A stretch of 64,000 nucleotides of DNA. It comes from Rhodobacterales bacterium 52_120_T64. GTDB lineage: Bacteria > Pseudomonadota > Alphaproteobacteria > Rhodobacterales > Rhodobacteraceae. The stretch is taken from positions 1 through 64,000 of the forward strand of contig MABA01000009.1 of NCBI GenBank assembly GCA_002162875.1, given 5' to 3'. The notes under the pieces were generated by a model. That model did not search any database. It saw only the letters and a program-made list of their open reading frames with translations, and had not been told where the DNA came from. Every line of letters begins with the position of its first letter. Positions within the stretch are counted from its first letter, which is position 1. The position numbers and the translations under genes are program-made. Positions 50,558-60,119 of the stretch are shown here, piece after piece.

Positions 50558-50838
50558 GAAGTTTTCTCTCACTGCAAACTGGTATGGGGCGAAATTTAGA
50601 AATCACGGTGATAGAAATGGAGTGACCTAGCAAGTCTACAAAATCGGCTGTCACCCAATAATCAAGCCTCGCTTAATTACGGGGCAATTGTAATTTCCGC
50701 AAATAAATACATTGATCACAAAATAAGGCCCACACTTACAGGTATGGGCCAATTAACGAGGCAGCAATCCCTAGGAATGTTGCCCCTAAGTGTCAGCTAT
50801 AGAAGAGTCGCCATCAACGGCTCTTGGGACTTCCAAGA

Positions 50839-51000
50839 TCAATCAATGGAGCCGTTATCGTCAACGTCAAAAGGATCAACCGATGCGTCAATAAACTGGC
50901 CTAAAACCGTCGGAGTTGGTACCTATGAGGAGGACATTGGATCGCACGCCGCGACTAGTGTAAGAACAGACACCATTACGACTAACATCATGGATTTCAT
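50839..51000 (-). pseudogene. Small lipoprotein frame interrupted by an amber codon
   Basis: From ATG 51000, eight bases after AGGAG, the frame reads a lipoprotein signal with the lipobox LVAAC (Cys at residue 20) and stops at TAG 50923-50925 after DPMSSS. The same frame continues after TAG with VPTPTVLGQFIDASVDPFDV and DDNGSID before TGA at 50839-50841. The joined product would be about 52 residues ending in an acidic, EF-hand-loop-like stretch (DVDDNGSID). It is either a 25-residue mini-lipoprotein or a gene broken by one nonsense change. Confidence 0.5.
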
Positions 51001-51319
51001 TACATTACTCCTAAAATAGTCACTGAAAATGGCATTTACGAACGAGTGTCATACAATGCCAGAATGAGAATTATAACACAAAAACGCTCGAAAATCGAAT
51101 TGCGGCTCCAACTTTCGCGTCAAACCCGCAACAACTTTTTCAAAATGCGTCGTCAGTTGTTTGAGTTTGGTTTCGTGTCGAACACTATTCGAAGACATAT
51201 CGGAGATTGTGCGGGAGGCATTTGGCGGTCCGAAAACAACGTTCTGCTTTAACTTGTGCTCGCCGAAAGCTTACAAGCTAACCCACCCCGATATTGATCT
51301 CCAAAATTCTGGTAAAAAT

Positions 51320-51345
51320 AAGGCCCGCAATTTGATGCGGGCCTT
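51320..51345. terminator. Intrinsic terminator after pntB
   Basis: AAGGCCCGC and GCGGGCCTT are exact complements with an 8-base loop. On the minus strand TTATTTTTA follows, six bases after the pntB stop; the + strand also has TTTTGTTTT. Confidence 0.88.
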
Positions 51346-51350
51346 TTGTT

Positions 51351-52724
51351 TTAGCCGATTAGCTTCAGCAGATTATCTACTGAGGCTTTTGCATCCCCAT
51401 AGAACATCCGCGTGTTCTCTTTGAAGAACAGAGGGTTCTCGATGCCGGAATAGCCGGTGCCCTGCCCGCGCTTGGATACGAACACATGTTTCGCTTTCCA
51501 AACTTCCAGAACCGGCATCCCAGCAATTGGGGAATTCGGATCTTCCTGCGCCGCAGGATTCACGATGTCGTTTGAACCAACGACGATCACCACGTCGGTT
51601 TCAGGGAAATCGTCGTTGATCTCGTCCATCTCCATTACGATATCGTAAGGCACTTTGGCTTCGGCCAACAGCACGTTCATGTGACCCGGCAAGCGACCCG
51701 CGACGGGGTGGATACCGAAACGTACGTTCTTGCCTTTGGCGCGGAGACGTTTGACCAGCTCCGAGATTGGATGCTGAGCTTGCGCAACGGCCATACCGTA
51801 ACCGGGCACGATGATGACGCTGTCAGCTTCCTCAAGCGCTGAGGCAACGCCGTCTGCGTCTATGGCGATCTGCTCGCCCTCGATTTCCATTGCGGGACCG
51901 GATGGACCACCGAAGCCACCCAAGATCACCGCGAGGAACTTGCGGTTCATCGCGACGCACATGATGTAAGACAAGATTGCACCGGAGGAACCAACCAGCG
52001 CACCGACCACGATTAGTAGGTCATTGCCAAGCATGAAGCCTGTCGCCGCCGCGGCCCAACCCGAATAGCTGTTGAGCATCGACACAACGACGGGCATATC
52101 CGCGCCGCCAATGGCCATCACAAGATGTGCGCCGATGGCGAAAGCGATCAGCATCATCAACAACAAAGTCCAGATACCAGCACCGTTCAGGAACATCATC
52201 ATCAGCGCAATCGACAGGACCAAGCCCGCAATGTTCATCAGATGACGCGCTGGCAAAATCAGGGCTTTACCGTCGATTTTACCCGCCAATTTACCATAGG
52301 CAATGATTGAGCCGGTGAAGGTAATCGCACCAATGAACACACCGAGGAACACTTCAACGTCGTGAATAACTTCCTCTGCATGGGTAAGACCCTCGGGCGA
52401 ATGCAGTACCGAGTTGATACCGATAAACACAGCCGCCAGGCCGACGAAGCTGTGCAGGGCGGCCACAAGTTGTGGCATGCCCACCATCTCGACGCGCTGC
52501 GCTACGATTGTGCCGACAACGGCACCGATCGCGATCATCGCTGATAGCAACCAGATCGAATTCACGCCCGGGCCGAACACTGTCACAACAACAGCAATCG
52601 TCATTCCGATAATGCCGAACCATACGGCGCGTTTGGCTTTTTCCTGATCAGATAGACCACCAAGGGCCAGAATGAACAGAACGGAAGCTGCGATATAACC
52701 AGCAGTAACTAGACCAATACTCAT
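51351..52724 (-). CDS. pntB: NAD(P) transhydrogenase subunit beta
   Basis: 457 residues. The N-terminal half has about nine membrane helices (domain II). The C-terminal half is the NADP-binding domain III, with [41 protein letters not shown] and [33 protein letters not shown]. The enzyme uses the proton gradient to reduce NADP+ with NADH. It follows pntA by 14 bases in the same operon. The pair is inserted between the two blocks of sox genes. Confidence 0.96.
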   Translation of the reverse strand: MSIGLVTAGYIAASVLFILALGGLSDQEKAKRAVWFGIIGMTIAVVVTVFGPGVNSIWLLSAMIAIGAVVGTIVAQRVEMVGMPQLVAALHSFVGLAAVFIGINSVLHSPEGLTHAEEVIHDVEVFLGVFIGAITFTGSIIAYGKLAGKIDGKALILPARHLMNIAGLVLSIALMMMFLNGAGIWTLLLMMLIAFAIGAHLVMAIGGADMPVVVSMLNSYSGWAAAATGFMLGNDLLIVVGALVGSSGAILSYIMCVAMNRKFLAVILGGFGGPSGPAMEIEGEQIAIDADGVASALEEADSVIIVPGYGMAVAQAQHPISELVKRLRAKGKNVRFGIHPVAGRLPGHMNVLLAEAKVPYDIVMEMDEINDDFPETDVVIVVGSNDIVNPAAQEDPNSPIAGMPVLEVWKAKHVFVSKRGQGTGYSGIENPLFFKENTRMFYGDAKASVDNLLKLIG

Positions 52725-52738
52725 GTCATCAGCCTCCC

Positions 52739-54307
52739 TTAGCTTTTTTGGAACATGGCCAACATACGGCGGGTAACGACGAAGCCACCCACGATGTTGA
52801 TCGATGCTATAAGAACGGAAATTGCGGCGAGGAGTGTCACGAGGAACCCTCCGCCGACACTAATTTGCAACAATGCACCCAAGATCACGACGCTTGAGAT
52901 AGCGTTGGTAATCGCCATAAGCGGTGTGTGAAGTGCGTGGCTGACGTTCCAGATAACCTGAAAGCCGATGAACACGGACAACACGAATACGATGAAGTGT
53001 TGCATAAAGCTGGCTGGTGCGTATTGGCCGATTAGCAGCATAACCAAGCCACCGAGAACCAGCATTGTGGTCTGCTTGCGACCTGCGGCTTTCGTCGCGG
53101 CTACTTCTTCGGCTTTGATTTCTTCTGGTGTCTTCTCCGGTGCTTTAGGTTTAGCCGCAGCAATCGCCTGCACCTTTGGTGGAGGCGGCGGGAAGGTTAT
53201 TTCGCCGCTGTGGGTAACGGTTGCACCACGAATTACATCGTCTTCCATGTTGTGGACCGGCACACCGTCATTCTCGGGTGTTAGATCGTCCATCATGTGT
53301 CGGATGTTTGTGGAATACAGCGTCGAGGACTGCGTAGCCATGCGGCTTGGCAGGTCGGTGTAACCGATGATGGTCACGCCGTTCGATGTTTCGATCTTCT
53401 CGTCTGGGACAGTCAGATCACAGTTGCCGCCACGTTCAGCCGCAAGGTCAATGATGACCGATCCGGCTTTCATAGACATAACCATATCTTCGAGCCACAA
53501 CTTAGGCGCATCGCGCCCCGGTATCAGAGCCGTTGTAATAACAATGTCCACTTCCGATGCTTGCGCGCGGAACAGTTCAAGTTGCTTTTCGCGGAACTCT
53601 GGTGAGGAAACAGCCGCATAACCACCTGTTGCCGCGCCGTCTTGATTGTCATCAAAGTCTAGGAACAGGAATTCACCGCCCATAGATTCGATTTGTTCAG
53701 CAACTTCGGGGCGCACGTCGAAGGCACGAACAATCGCGCCCATAGACTGGGCCGCACCAATCGCAGCCAATCCGGCGACACCTGCGCCGATAACAAGAAC
53801 AGTTGCTGGCGGAACCTTGCCGGCAGCTGTGATCTGGCCTGTAAAGAAACGACCGAAATTGTTAGACGCCTCGATCACTGCGCGGTATCCGCCGATGTTT
53901 GCCATCGACGATAGCGCATCCATTTTCTGGGCGCGCGAAATGCGTGGCACCATGTCCATCGCAATTGCGGTCACGCCCTTGGCGCGCAATTTTTCCAACA
54001 ATTCTTCGCTTTGCGCGGGCCAAATGAAAGAGATCAGCGTCTGACCTTCACGGAAGCGTTTGACTTCGACCTCTTCAGGGGCACGCACTTTGATGATAAA
54101 ATCACATGCCTTCCAGAGTGCCGCGCCTGTCTTGACGACTTCGACACCTGCATTTTTATAGTCTTGATCGGAAAACCGTGACGCAGCGCCTGCTCCGGTT
54201 TCTATTACGCATTCATAGCCCAGTTTTTGTAACTGAAGTGCTGATTGCGGGGTAAGGGCAACCCGATTTTCGCCCTCGAAGATCTCTTTGGGAGCTCCGA
54301 TTTTCAT
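52739..54307 (-). CDS. pntA: NAD(P) transhydrogenase subunit alpha
   Basis: 522 residues, the full fused form with the NAD-binding domain I and the C-terminal membrane helices in one chain. Domain I is [20 protein letters not shown] ... [34 protein letters not shown] Pro/Ala/Lys linker at about 375-400 precedes four helices. Domain I donates hydride from NADH to domain III of PntB. A CTTTGAA inverted repeat (54377-54394) lies about 70 bases before the start and could be a control site. Confidence 0.96.
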   Translation of the reverse strand: MKIGAPKEIFEGENRVALTPQSALQLQKLGYECVIETGAGAASRFSDQDYKNAGVEVVKTGAALWKACDFIIKVRAPEEVEVKRFREGQTLISFIWPAQSEELLEKLRAKGVTAIAMDMVPRISRAQKMDALSSMANIGGYRAVIEASNNFGRFFTGQITAAGKVPPATVLVIGAGVAGLAAIGAAQSMGAIVRAFDVRPEVAEQIESMGGEFLFLDFDDNQDGAATGGYAAVSSPEFREKQLELFRAQASEVDIVITTALIPGRDAPKLWLEDMVMSMKAGSVIIDLAAERGGNCDLTVPDEKIETSNGVTIIGYTDLPSRMATQSSTLYSTNIRHMMDDLTPENDGVPVHNMEDDVIRGATVTHSGEITFPPPPPKVQAIAAAKPKAPEKTPEEIKAEEVAATKAAGRKQTTMLVLGGLVMLLIGQYAPASFMQHFIVFVLSVFIGFQVIWNVSHALHTPLMAITNAISSVVILGALLQISVGGGFLVTLLAAISVLIASINIVGGFVVTRRMLAMFQKS

Positions 54308-54469
54308 AGTGATATTCCTTAGTCCTGATGGGAGGAAGGGTCAGATTTCTCATGTCTAGCCGCTAATGAACCAGAATTCAAAGCCCGCTTTGAAAAAAAT
54401 GGCAAATAGGTTGCCGCTGATTGCCGCATTTACTGTTTTTGCACTGTTTATTTGCTGTTTGTGCACAAT

Positions 54470-55519
54470 TTAGACGTTTTGAAAGCCGTGTATCAGGTAT
54501 CGCAAACCCAGACTTGCGCCAATAAAGATGGAGGCGAGAACGACTGGGGCACTGTAAGCCAAAACGGAAAACCCTGTCAGCCCTTGCCCAATAGAACAAC
54601 CCAGCGCCACGACACCGCCAGTTCCCATGATAAAAGCGCCAAAAACGGAGCGTCCTAATTCACGAGCGTCGTCGCAGGCCTCCCAACGGAAACGGTCTTT
54701 TACTTTTGTGCCTATGATCGAACCTATTAAAACACCTGTCACTGAACCTATTCCGAAGTTCATGGTAGAGCCGGACCAAGTCATCAGATAAATCAACGTT
54801 TCGCCCATTGGTGCAGAATAGGAAACGGATTCAACGCTAATTTCATCAAAACCGTTATTTGCAATAAGGCTGGTTGCCCAAAAACCAAGCACCACGGCCA
54901 TGCCGACAACCACAGACCAGATGATATGGGTAGGTGAGGTGCGGAACTGTTTACCAGAAAAGGCCCAAACCGCACATATGCTCGCAAACATCAAAGCTGG
55001 GATAAGTGGACCTGCATCAAACCAACGACCAGTCAAATGGGCGAGACCCTGCATCTCGCCACTAAATGCCTGTTGCGGAAATAACCATTCGCGAACTACA
55101 GCTGTCGGACCGCCGATGGCCATATAGGCCGAGATCGCCATGACGATGGCCACAACAAAACTGCGCATATCGCCCCCGGCCATCCGGGACAACGCCCCAA
55201 ATCCGCAGTTTCCGGCCAAAGCCATGCCCCAGCCAAACATCAACCCGCCAACGATGCTGGCAAGCGGGTTCCACTTTATTGCGTAGTAAATGGTTTGCGA
55301 ATAGTCGACGTAGCCAAATTCTTCGAGGGTAAACATGCCAGAAATTGCAACCGCCAAAGCCAATGCCCACATCCGCAGACGCGAATAGTCATTACCATAT
55401 AGCGCATCTTCGATTGCACCCAATGTGCAGAAACGGCCTATCGATGACGACAACCCCAGAGCGCCGCCGGCGAACAATCCGGCCAAAGCGGCCCAATGAT
55501 TGTCCTCCAGAAATTCCAT
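54470..55519 (-). CDS. YeeE/YedE-type sulfur transporter (TsuA-like)
   Basis: 349 residues, about nine membrane helices. Conserved Cys-containing motifs are SSIGRFCTLGAIEDAL (about residue 31), GMALAGNCGFGALSRMAGGD (about residue 105) and GGVVALGCSIGQGLTGFS (about residue 308). In TsuA such cysteines pass thiosulfate through the membrane. The gene overlaps the soxR stop by one base and belongs to the soxS-soxR-transporter transcript, which supports a sulfur-compound substrate. Confidence 0.88.
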   Translation of the reverse strand: MEFLEDNHWAALAGLFAGGALGLSSSIGRFCTLGAIEDALYGNDYSRLRMWALALAVAISGMFTLEEFGYVDYSQTIYYAIKWNPLASIVGGLMFGWGMALAGNCGFGALSRMAGGDMRSFVVAIVMAISAYMAIGGPTAVVREWLFPQQAFSGEMQGLAHLTGRWFDAGPLIPALMFASICAVWAFSGKQFRTSPTHIIWSVVVGMAVVLGFWATSLIANNGFDEISVESVSYSAPMGETLIYLMTWSGSTMNFGIGSVTGVLIGSIIGTKVKDRFRWEACDDARELGRSVFGAFIMGTGGVVALGCSIGQGLTGFSVLAYSAPVVLASIFIGASLGLRYLIHGFQNV

Positions 55520-55875
55520 TAACTGGTTTGTTCTTTGTCCGGGTCAAACGTGCAGAACATGTCATAGACGAGTTCAATCATCTGCGCGGCTTTGGGGTCA
55601 CCTAAGGAATAGTAAATCGTTTTCCCGTCACGACGCGAATTGACCAAACGTTCCAGCCGCAACCGTGCAAGTTGCTGGCTAACCGCAGCCTGACGCGAAG
55701 ATAGGAGGTGCTCCAGTTCAGTCACAGACTTTTCGCCCGTTACCAGGTGGCATAAAATCATAAGCCGGCCTTCGTGGGCCAATGCCTTCATAAAATCCGT
55801 CGCCGATTTTGCATTGCTGATAACTTCATCAATTTCAGAGTCGGACATGTCAGGTGTTAATTGGGGTAGCGCCAT
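55519..55875 (-). CDS. soxR: SoxR: ArsR family repressor of sox genes
   Basis: 118 residues from ATG 55875, with AGGAG six bases upstream (GTG 55878 is the alternative). The winged HTH covers residues 25-100: DFMKALAHEGRLMILCHLVTGEKSVTELEHLL then RQAAVSQQLARLRLERLVNSRRDG. Cys residues at CHL and near the end (FCTFDPD) could be the sensing pair, as proposed for other sox-linked ArsR repressors. Between soxS and the transporter gene; the divergent soxV promoter region at 56272-56361 is the likely operator site. Confidence 0.92.
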   Translation of the reverse strand: MALPQLTPDMSDSEIDEVISNAKSATDFMKALAHEGRLMILCHLVTGEKSVTELEHLLSSRQAAVSQQLARLRLERLVNSRRDGKTIYYSLGDPKAAQMIELVYDMFCTFDPDKEQTS

Positions 55876-55893
55876 CACCCTCTCCTTTTTTAT

Positions 55894-56271
55894 TTACGAT
55901 TCCGATAGATTGCCGACGGAATCAGTCAAGTTTGCCAACATCATACCAAGAAGCCCCCAAAAGAAGCCTTCCCCTGGATAACCTTCTATACGATTAACCT
56001 CTATTCCGTCGACAAGTAATATAAATGTAGGGGTATAGTGAGGTGCCGTGGTGAACGTCACCCCTTCAGGCACGGGATCGTGGATGTCATAACGCAACAA
56101 GGGGGCGAGTTTCCCTTCATCCGTCAGCGAATATTCCCCACCAACGTCCTGGTTCCATCGTGCACACCACGAACAACCGTCTTCTTGGACCATCATCAGA
56201 CGGGTTTCTGCATGGGCGGATAAGCCCATTGTGGTCGCAAGTAGCACAACAATCACTTTTAGAAAGTGCAT
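55894..56271 (-). CDS. soxS: SoxS: periplasmic thioredoxin-like protein
   Basis: 125 residues. A signal peptide (cleavage near SAHA-ETRL) is followed by a thioredoxin-like motif EDGCSWCARWNQD (CxxC). The late segment YTPTFILLVDG carries the cis-proline. In Paracoccus SoxS reactivates the SoxYZ carrier. It starts an operon soxS-soxR-transporter, divergent from soxVW with 90 bases between. Confidence 0.9.
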   Translation of the reverse strand: MHFLKVIVVLLATTMGLSAHAETRLMMVQEDGCSWCARWNQDVGGEYSLTDEGKLAPLLRYDIHDPVPEGVTFTTAPHYTPTFILLVDGIEVNRIEGYPGEGFFWGLLGMMLANLTDSVGNLSES

Positions 56272-56361
56272 TCAGATCCTCGCAGAAAAATTGCTTTACA
56301 CATTTTAATATCGCAATATGCTTATTGGTAATTTTGGCGCAAAAAGCAAGGACAACGACGA

Positions 56362-57105
56362 ATGGAGTTTGACGTTAGTTACTGGGGCGCGGCGGTTGCC
56401 GGTCTTCTTTCATTTTTTTCCCCATGCATTTTGCCAATTGTTCCGTTCTATTTATGCTATATGGCGGGGCTCTCGATTCAAGAACTAAACGAAGAGCAAG
56501 AAATCGCAGCAGGTGCCAAGCGCCGTCTTATACTATCATCAGTATTCTTCTCAGCCGGCGTTGTTACAATATTCGTTTTACTTGGGCTGATTGCAACGTC
56601 GTTGGGGCATGCATTTCGGGACTATAAAGAAGAACTGACGTGGGTCGCCGCCGCGATCCTGTTTATTTTTGGGTTGCACTTTCTAGGTGTTCTCAAAATC
56701 TCGTTTCTACACCGCGAAGCGCGGATCGATTCTTCGGGTATCAAGCCGGCTAGTTATATAGGGTCGTACTTAATCGGGCTTGCATTCGGCTTCGGTTGGA
56801 CACCTTGCGTTGGCCCCGCGTTAGCTGCCATCCTATACATGGCATCGCAAAGCGGCAGTTTGCAGCATGGCGCCGGACTGCTGTTCGTTTATGGAGCATT
56901 CATGACCGTGCCATTCATTTTGGCAGCGGTATTCTCGGGCCCGTTCCTGCGTTGGGTACAACGAAATCGCAAATACATGGGCTACATCGAAAAAGTGATG
57001 GGCGGGTTCCTGATCTTGTTCGCAATCCTCATCTTGACCGGAAGTGTTTCATATATCGCGCAATTCATGCTCGAAAAATTTCCGAACCTGTTTATTTTCG
57101 GCTGA
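56362..57105 (+). CDS. soxV: SoxV: CcdA/DsbD-type membrane thiol electron carrier
   Basis: 247 residues, six membrane helices. The two essential Cys motifs are SFFSPCILPIVPFYL (about residue 22) and FGWTPCVGPALAAIL (about residue 147). It passes reducing equivalents from cytoplasmic thioredoxin across the membrane to periplasmic SoxW, needed for Sox function. It is followed by soxW 17 bases later. The PAA-like helix pattern is normal for the CcdA family. Confidence 0.94.
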   Translation: MEFDVSYWGAAVAGLLSFFSPCILPIVPFYLCYMAGLSIQELNEEQEIAAGAKRRLILSSVFFSAGVVTIFVLLGLIATSLGHAFRDYKEELTWVAAAILFIFGLHFLGVLKISFLHREARIDSSGIKPASYIGSYLIGLAFGFGWTPCVGPALAAILYMASQSGSLQHGAGLLFVYGAFMTVPFILAAVFSGPFLRWVQRNRKYMGYIEKVMGGFLILFAILILTGSVSYIAQFMLEKFPNLFIFG

Positions 57106-57122
57106 ACTGAAAAGGTATCACC

Positions 57123-57692
57123 ATGCTTAAGAAACTGATCATTCTGTGCGCCCTTGCGGTTACTCCCGCTCTGGCAACTGAAACAACCTTGGGCGATGAT
57201 GGCCTACACAAAACCGATTGGATGCGCGACACCTTCCGTGACATGGCTGGAGATTTGGAAGAAGCCAATGCCGAAGGAAAACGGTTTGTGGTTATTATCG
57301 AGCAGCGCGGGTGTATCTACTGTACCAAAATGCACGAGCAGGTGTTTCCGGACCCAAAAGTCAAAGCGATGATCGAAGACAACTACTTTGTCGTTCAAAT
57401 AAATATGTTTGGTGATATCGAGGTGACAGACTTTGACGGTGAAACGTTGTCTGAAAAAGAAATGATCTCGAAATGGAACATTGTTTTCACTCCGACGATA
57501 ATGTTTTTCGATGACAAACTTCCGCCCGAGGGAATGACCGCAGCCCAAGCCGCTGTTATGACCATGCCTGGCGCATTTGGTAAATTCACGACGCTCAGCA
57601 TGTTCCAGTTTATCCTAGAAAAGCGCAATGAGGGGGACGAGCATTTCCAGAAATACGTTGCACGGATTGTTGCGGAGCGCAGTCAAAACTAG
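57123..57692 (+). CDS. soxW: SoxW: periplasmic thioredoxin
   Basis: 189 residues. The signal peptide ends near ALA-TETTL. The redox motif is IEQRGCIYCTKMHEQVF (CxxC about residues 64-67), and the cis-proline is in IVFTPTIMFFDDK. It receives electrons from SoxV and keeps SoxY or related thiols reduced. Cotranscribed with soxV; about 160 bases separate it from soxX. Confidence 0.92.
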   Translation: MLKKLIILCALAVTPALATETTLGDDGLHKTDWMRDTFRDMAGDLEEANAEGKRFVVIIEQRGCIYCTKMHEQVFPDPKVKAMIEDNYFVVQINMFGDIEVTDFDGETLSEKEMISKWNIVFTPTIMFFDDKLPPEGMTAAQAAVMTMPGAFGKFTTLSMFQFILEKRNEGDEHFQKYVARIVAERSQN

Positions 57693-57743
57693 CGCGTAAT
57701 TTTATATAGGCAACCACGCATATTTGCGAAATATAATGATCTG

Positions 57744-57763
57744 AAATTCACTTATTTGAATTT
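57744..57763. promoter_or_regulatory. Inverted repeat before soxX (possible SoxR operator)
   Basis: AAATTCA (57744-57750) and TGAATTT (57757-57763) are perfect complements with a 6-base spacer, 91 bases before the soxX ATG. Size and AT-rich symmetry fit an ArsR-type repressor site. No identical copy was seen in the soxS-soxV gap, which weakens the case. Confidence 0.4.
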
Positions 57764-57853
57764 ATTGTTGCGTAATTTCCTGCTCGCGGCTATCTTTTCT
57801 TGACCAAAGTCAAGAATCAAAATGGCAAACGGTAAATAAAGGGAGGATACTGC

Positions 57854-58312
57854 ATGAAGCGCACAGCGTTTCTTATTATTGGAGCCACCGCAGCATTTGC
57901 AGCCATGGCTACAGCTGGAACCATTGAACCGGACAATGTCGAATTTGATGATTACGGTGCGGTTGCCGCGTCGTTGACTGGCGTAGCAGGAGATGCAGCA
58001 AGCGGGCGCAAACTTTTCGCGAACCGAAAACTGGGTAACTGCCTCGCATGCCATCAAAACGATGACTATTTGGAACAATCATTCCACGGTGAAGTTGGTC
58101 CACCATTGAACGGTGTTGCCGATCGCTGGAGCGAATCCGAGCTGCGTGGAATTGTATCAAATTCCAAAGTCACATTTGAAGGCACGATCATGCCGTCATT
58201 CTACCGCACCTCCGGCTTCTACCGAAATATGGAAAAGTTTGAAGGCAAGCCTATTCTGTCGGCACAAGATGTCGAAGACGTGATTGCCTACCTTCTTACA
58301 CTTACAGAGTAA
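57854..58312 (+). CDS. soxX: SoxX: monoheme cytochrome c
   Basis: 152 residues behind GGGAGGATACTGC. The signal peptide ends near ATA-GTIEP. The heme motif is GNCLACHQ, and the distal Met is in GTIMPSFYRTSGFYR. With SoxA it forms the SoxAX enzyme that attaches thiosulfate oxidatively to the SoxY swinging-arm Cys. First gene of the soxXYZAB run. Confidence 0.95.
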   Translation: MKRTAFLIIGATAAFAAMATAGTIEPDNVEFDDYGAVAASLTGVAGDAASGRKLFANRKLGNCLACHQNDDYLEQSFHGEVGPPLNGVADRWSESELRGIVSNSKVTFEGTIMPSFYRTSGFYRNMEKFEGKPILSAQDVEDVIAYLLTLTE

Positions 58313-58348
58313 GCCAACAGCTTGCTGACCAAATATCAGGAGAAAACT

Positions 58349-58768
58349 ATGGATTATACGAGACGTGATGCTCTGATCCTCGGCGCTGGAGCAGCCACCG
58401 CTGTCTTTATGCCCATTCAGGCTTTTGCCTCGGCCAGCGATGACGCAATCGCGGCATTCACAGGAGGGGCTGCCACATCAGACGCTGGCATCGAACTTAC
58501 CGCACCGGAAATCGCGGAGAATGGAAACACTGTTCCCGTTGCCGTTTCGGCACCAGGCGCTGTATCGATCATTCTAATTGCAACCGGCAACCCTAACCCG
58601 GATGTCTGCACATTCAACTTCGGTCAATTTTCTGGCTCGCAATCCGGTTCGACCCGTATCCGCCTCGCCGGAACGCAAGAAGTGGTTGCGGTAGCCAAGA
58701 TGGCTGACGGTAGTTATGCGCAAACTTCGAGCGTAGTTAAGGTAACAATCGGCGGCTGCGGCGGCTAA
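58349..58768 (+). CDS. soxY: SoxY: sulfur carrier subunit
   Basis: 139 residues from ATG 58349, behind AGGAGAAAACT. A Tat signal (YTRRDALILGAGAA) directs folded export. The C-terminal swinging arm VKVTIGGCGG carries the invariant Cys to which sulfur intermediates are bound. It pairs with SoxZ, encoded 19 bases downstream. Confidence 0.97.
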   Translation: MDYTRRDALILGAGAATAVFMPIQAFASASDDAIAAFTGGAATSDAGIELTAPEIAENGNTVPVAVSAPGAVSIILIATGNPNPDVCTFNFGQFSGSQSGSTRIRLAGTQEVVAVAKMADGSYAQTSSVVKVTIGGCGG

Positions 58769-58787
58769 GGAATAGGAGAATATAACA

Positions 58788-59117
58788 ATGGCATCTGGTG
58801 TAAAACCACGCGTTAAAGTTCCGAAAACTGCTGCTGCTGGTGACGTTATCATCATCAAAACCCTGATCAGCCACAAAATGGAATCTGGTCAGCGTAAAGA
58901 CAGCGACGGGAACAACATCCCACAGTCGATCATCAACACGTTCTCATGCGACTTTAACGGTCAAAATGTGATTACGGTTGAACTTCATGGCGCGATTTCC
59001 ACAAACCCGTACTTCCAGTTCAAAGCGACAGTTCCTGAATCGGGCGACTTCGTCTTCACTTGGAATGACGATGATGGCTCCGTCTATACGACCACAAAAT
59101 CTATCGTAGTTGGCTAA
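58788..59117 (+). CDS. soxZ: SoxZ: sulfur carrier partner subunit
   Basis: 109 residues, no signal peptide, as expected because it is exported with SoxY. Typical SoxZ segments are RVKVPKTAAAGDVIIIKTLISHKMESGQR and ISTNPYFQFKATVPESGDFVFTWNDDDG. It forms the SoxYZ heterodimer in the periplasm. An AGGAGA site precedes the ATG. Confidence 0.97.
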   Translation: MASGVKPRVKVPKTAAAGDVIIIKTLISHKMESGQRKDSDGNNIPQSIINTFSCDFNGQNVITVELHGAISTNPYFQFKATVPESGDFVFTWNDDDGSVYTTTKSIVVG

Positions 59118-59151
59118 AGCTACGGCAGAAAATAACGGGAGGATAATTATA

Positions 59152-60006
59152 ATGATAGGATCAAACCTACTGCGTGCAGCCTCAATCGCAACGATCGCAT
59201 CGCTTGCTTTCGGTACGACGGCTGCCAATGCGCAAAGCTTGGTTATCAACGACGAAGAAACCATGATAACGCAGGCGCCCGCAGCCGCACATTTGGAAAA
59301 TCTGGATGAAGTGTTCTCGGGATGGCTATTCCGTACTTCTGAAACGCAGACCCTTCAGATGGACGATTTCGACAACCCCGGCATGATCTTTGTTGATCAG
59401 GCTATCGATCAGTGGGACGTCGTTGAAGGCGCCGCTGGCAAGTCATGCGCTTCGTGTCACGAAGGTGGCCCGGCAGAGTTCGCAGGTCTTCGAACGGTGC
59501 TTCCACGATGGGATGAAGAAGCCGGCGGAATCCAGTCCATGGAAGACTATATTAACAAATGTCGCACCGAACGGATGGAAGCTGATGCATGGAAATGGAG
59601 TGCTTCGACGATGACTGCCATGACCGCGCTAATCGGTCTGGAATCGCGCGGAATGCCAGTTGATGTCGCCATAGACGGGCCTGCATCAGGTGCATGGGAA
59701 CTTGGTAAAGAGATTTACTACCAACGCGTCGGTCAGCTTGATATGGCATGTGCGAACTGTCACGAGGACAACTACGACACAATGATCCGTGCGGATCACT
59801 TGTCGCAGGGCCAGACAAACGGCTTCCCAGCCTATCGTCTGAAGAATGCCAAGTTGAACTCGATTCACGGCCGCTTCAAAGGCTGCATGAAAAACATTCG
59901 TGCAACACCATTTGCAGAAGGCTCGGACGAGTTCCGTGCGCTTGAACTGTATGTCGCGTCTCGTGGTAACGGCCTTTCGGTCGAAGGAACTTCGGTTCGT
60001 AACTAA
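59152..60006 (+). CDS. soxA: SoxA: diheme cytochrome c of SoxAX
   Basis: 284 residues from ATG 59152, nine bases after GGGAGGA. The signal peptide ends near ANA-QSLV. Both heme motifs are present: KSCASCHEGG and MACANCHEDN. The conserved active-site region HGRFKGCMKNIRATP holds the Cys ligand of the catalytic heme. With SoxX it oxidatively couples thiosulfate to SoxY. A strong hairpin separates it from soxB. Confidence 0.96.
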   Translation: MIGSNLLRAASIATIASLAFGTTAANAQSLVINDEETMITQAPAAAHLENLDEVFSGWLFRTSETQTLQMDDFDNPGMIFVDQAIDQWDVVEGAAGKSCASCHEGGPAEFAGLRTVLPRWDEEAGGIQSMEDYINKCRTERMEADAWKWSASTMTAMTALIGLESRGMPVDVAIDGPASGAWELGKEIYYQRVGQLDMACANCHEDNYDTMIRADHLSQGQTNGFPAYRLKNAKLNSIHGRFKGCMKNIRATPFAEGSDEFRALELYVASRGNGLSVEGTSVRN

Positions 60007-60012
60007 CACTGT

Positions 60013-60038
60013 TTGGCCCCGATCAGCATCGGGGCCAA
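60013..60038 (+). terminator. Strong hairpin between soxA and soxB
   Basis: TTGGCCCCGAT and ATCGGGGCCAA are perfect 11-bp arms around a 4-base loop, six bases after the soxA stop. No T-run follows, so it may stabilise the soxXYZA mRNA end or lower soxB expression rather than stop transcription fully. Confidence 0.7.
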
Positions 60039-60119
60039 CATGCTTTCCCGTTTAGGGTTTAGCCTTAGTCCGCTTCTGACAGACGCACGCATTCTCGCCA
60101 AAAAATTCGGAGCATGATC

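Larger units (their letters stand above)
50558..51350. other. Gene-poor stretch between the DUF2189 gene and pntB
   Basis: About 790 bases. Apart from the small lipoprotein frame (50839-51000, minus) and the terminator at 51320-51345, I see no supported gene; forward frames at 50744-51019 and 51161-51424 have no domain and overlap these elements. A weak GGCCCA/TGGGCC hairpin at 50727-50750 could end the DUF2189 transcript. Confidence 0.4.

Noticed and set aside
50744-51019. 91-codon forward frame between the DUF2189 gene and pntB
   Set aside because: It is antisense to the small lipoprotein frame, which has the better ribosome-binding site and signal sequence.
54377-54394. TTCAAAG-CCCG-CTTTGAA hairpin as terminator of the TsuA-like gene
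   Set aside because: The run of A/T lies on the wrong side for the minus-strand transcript; it may be a regulatory palindrome for pntA but I have no further support.
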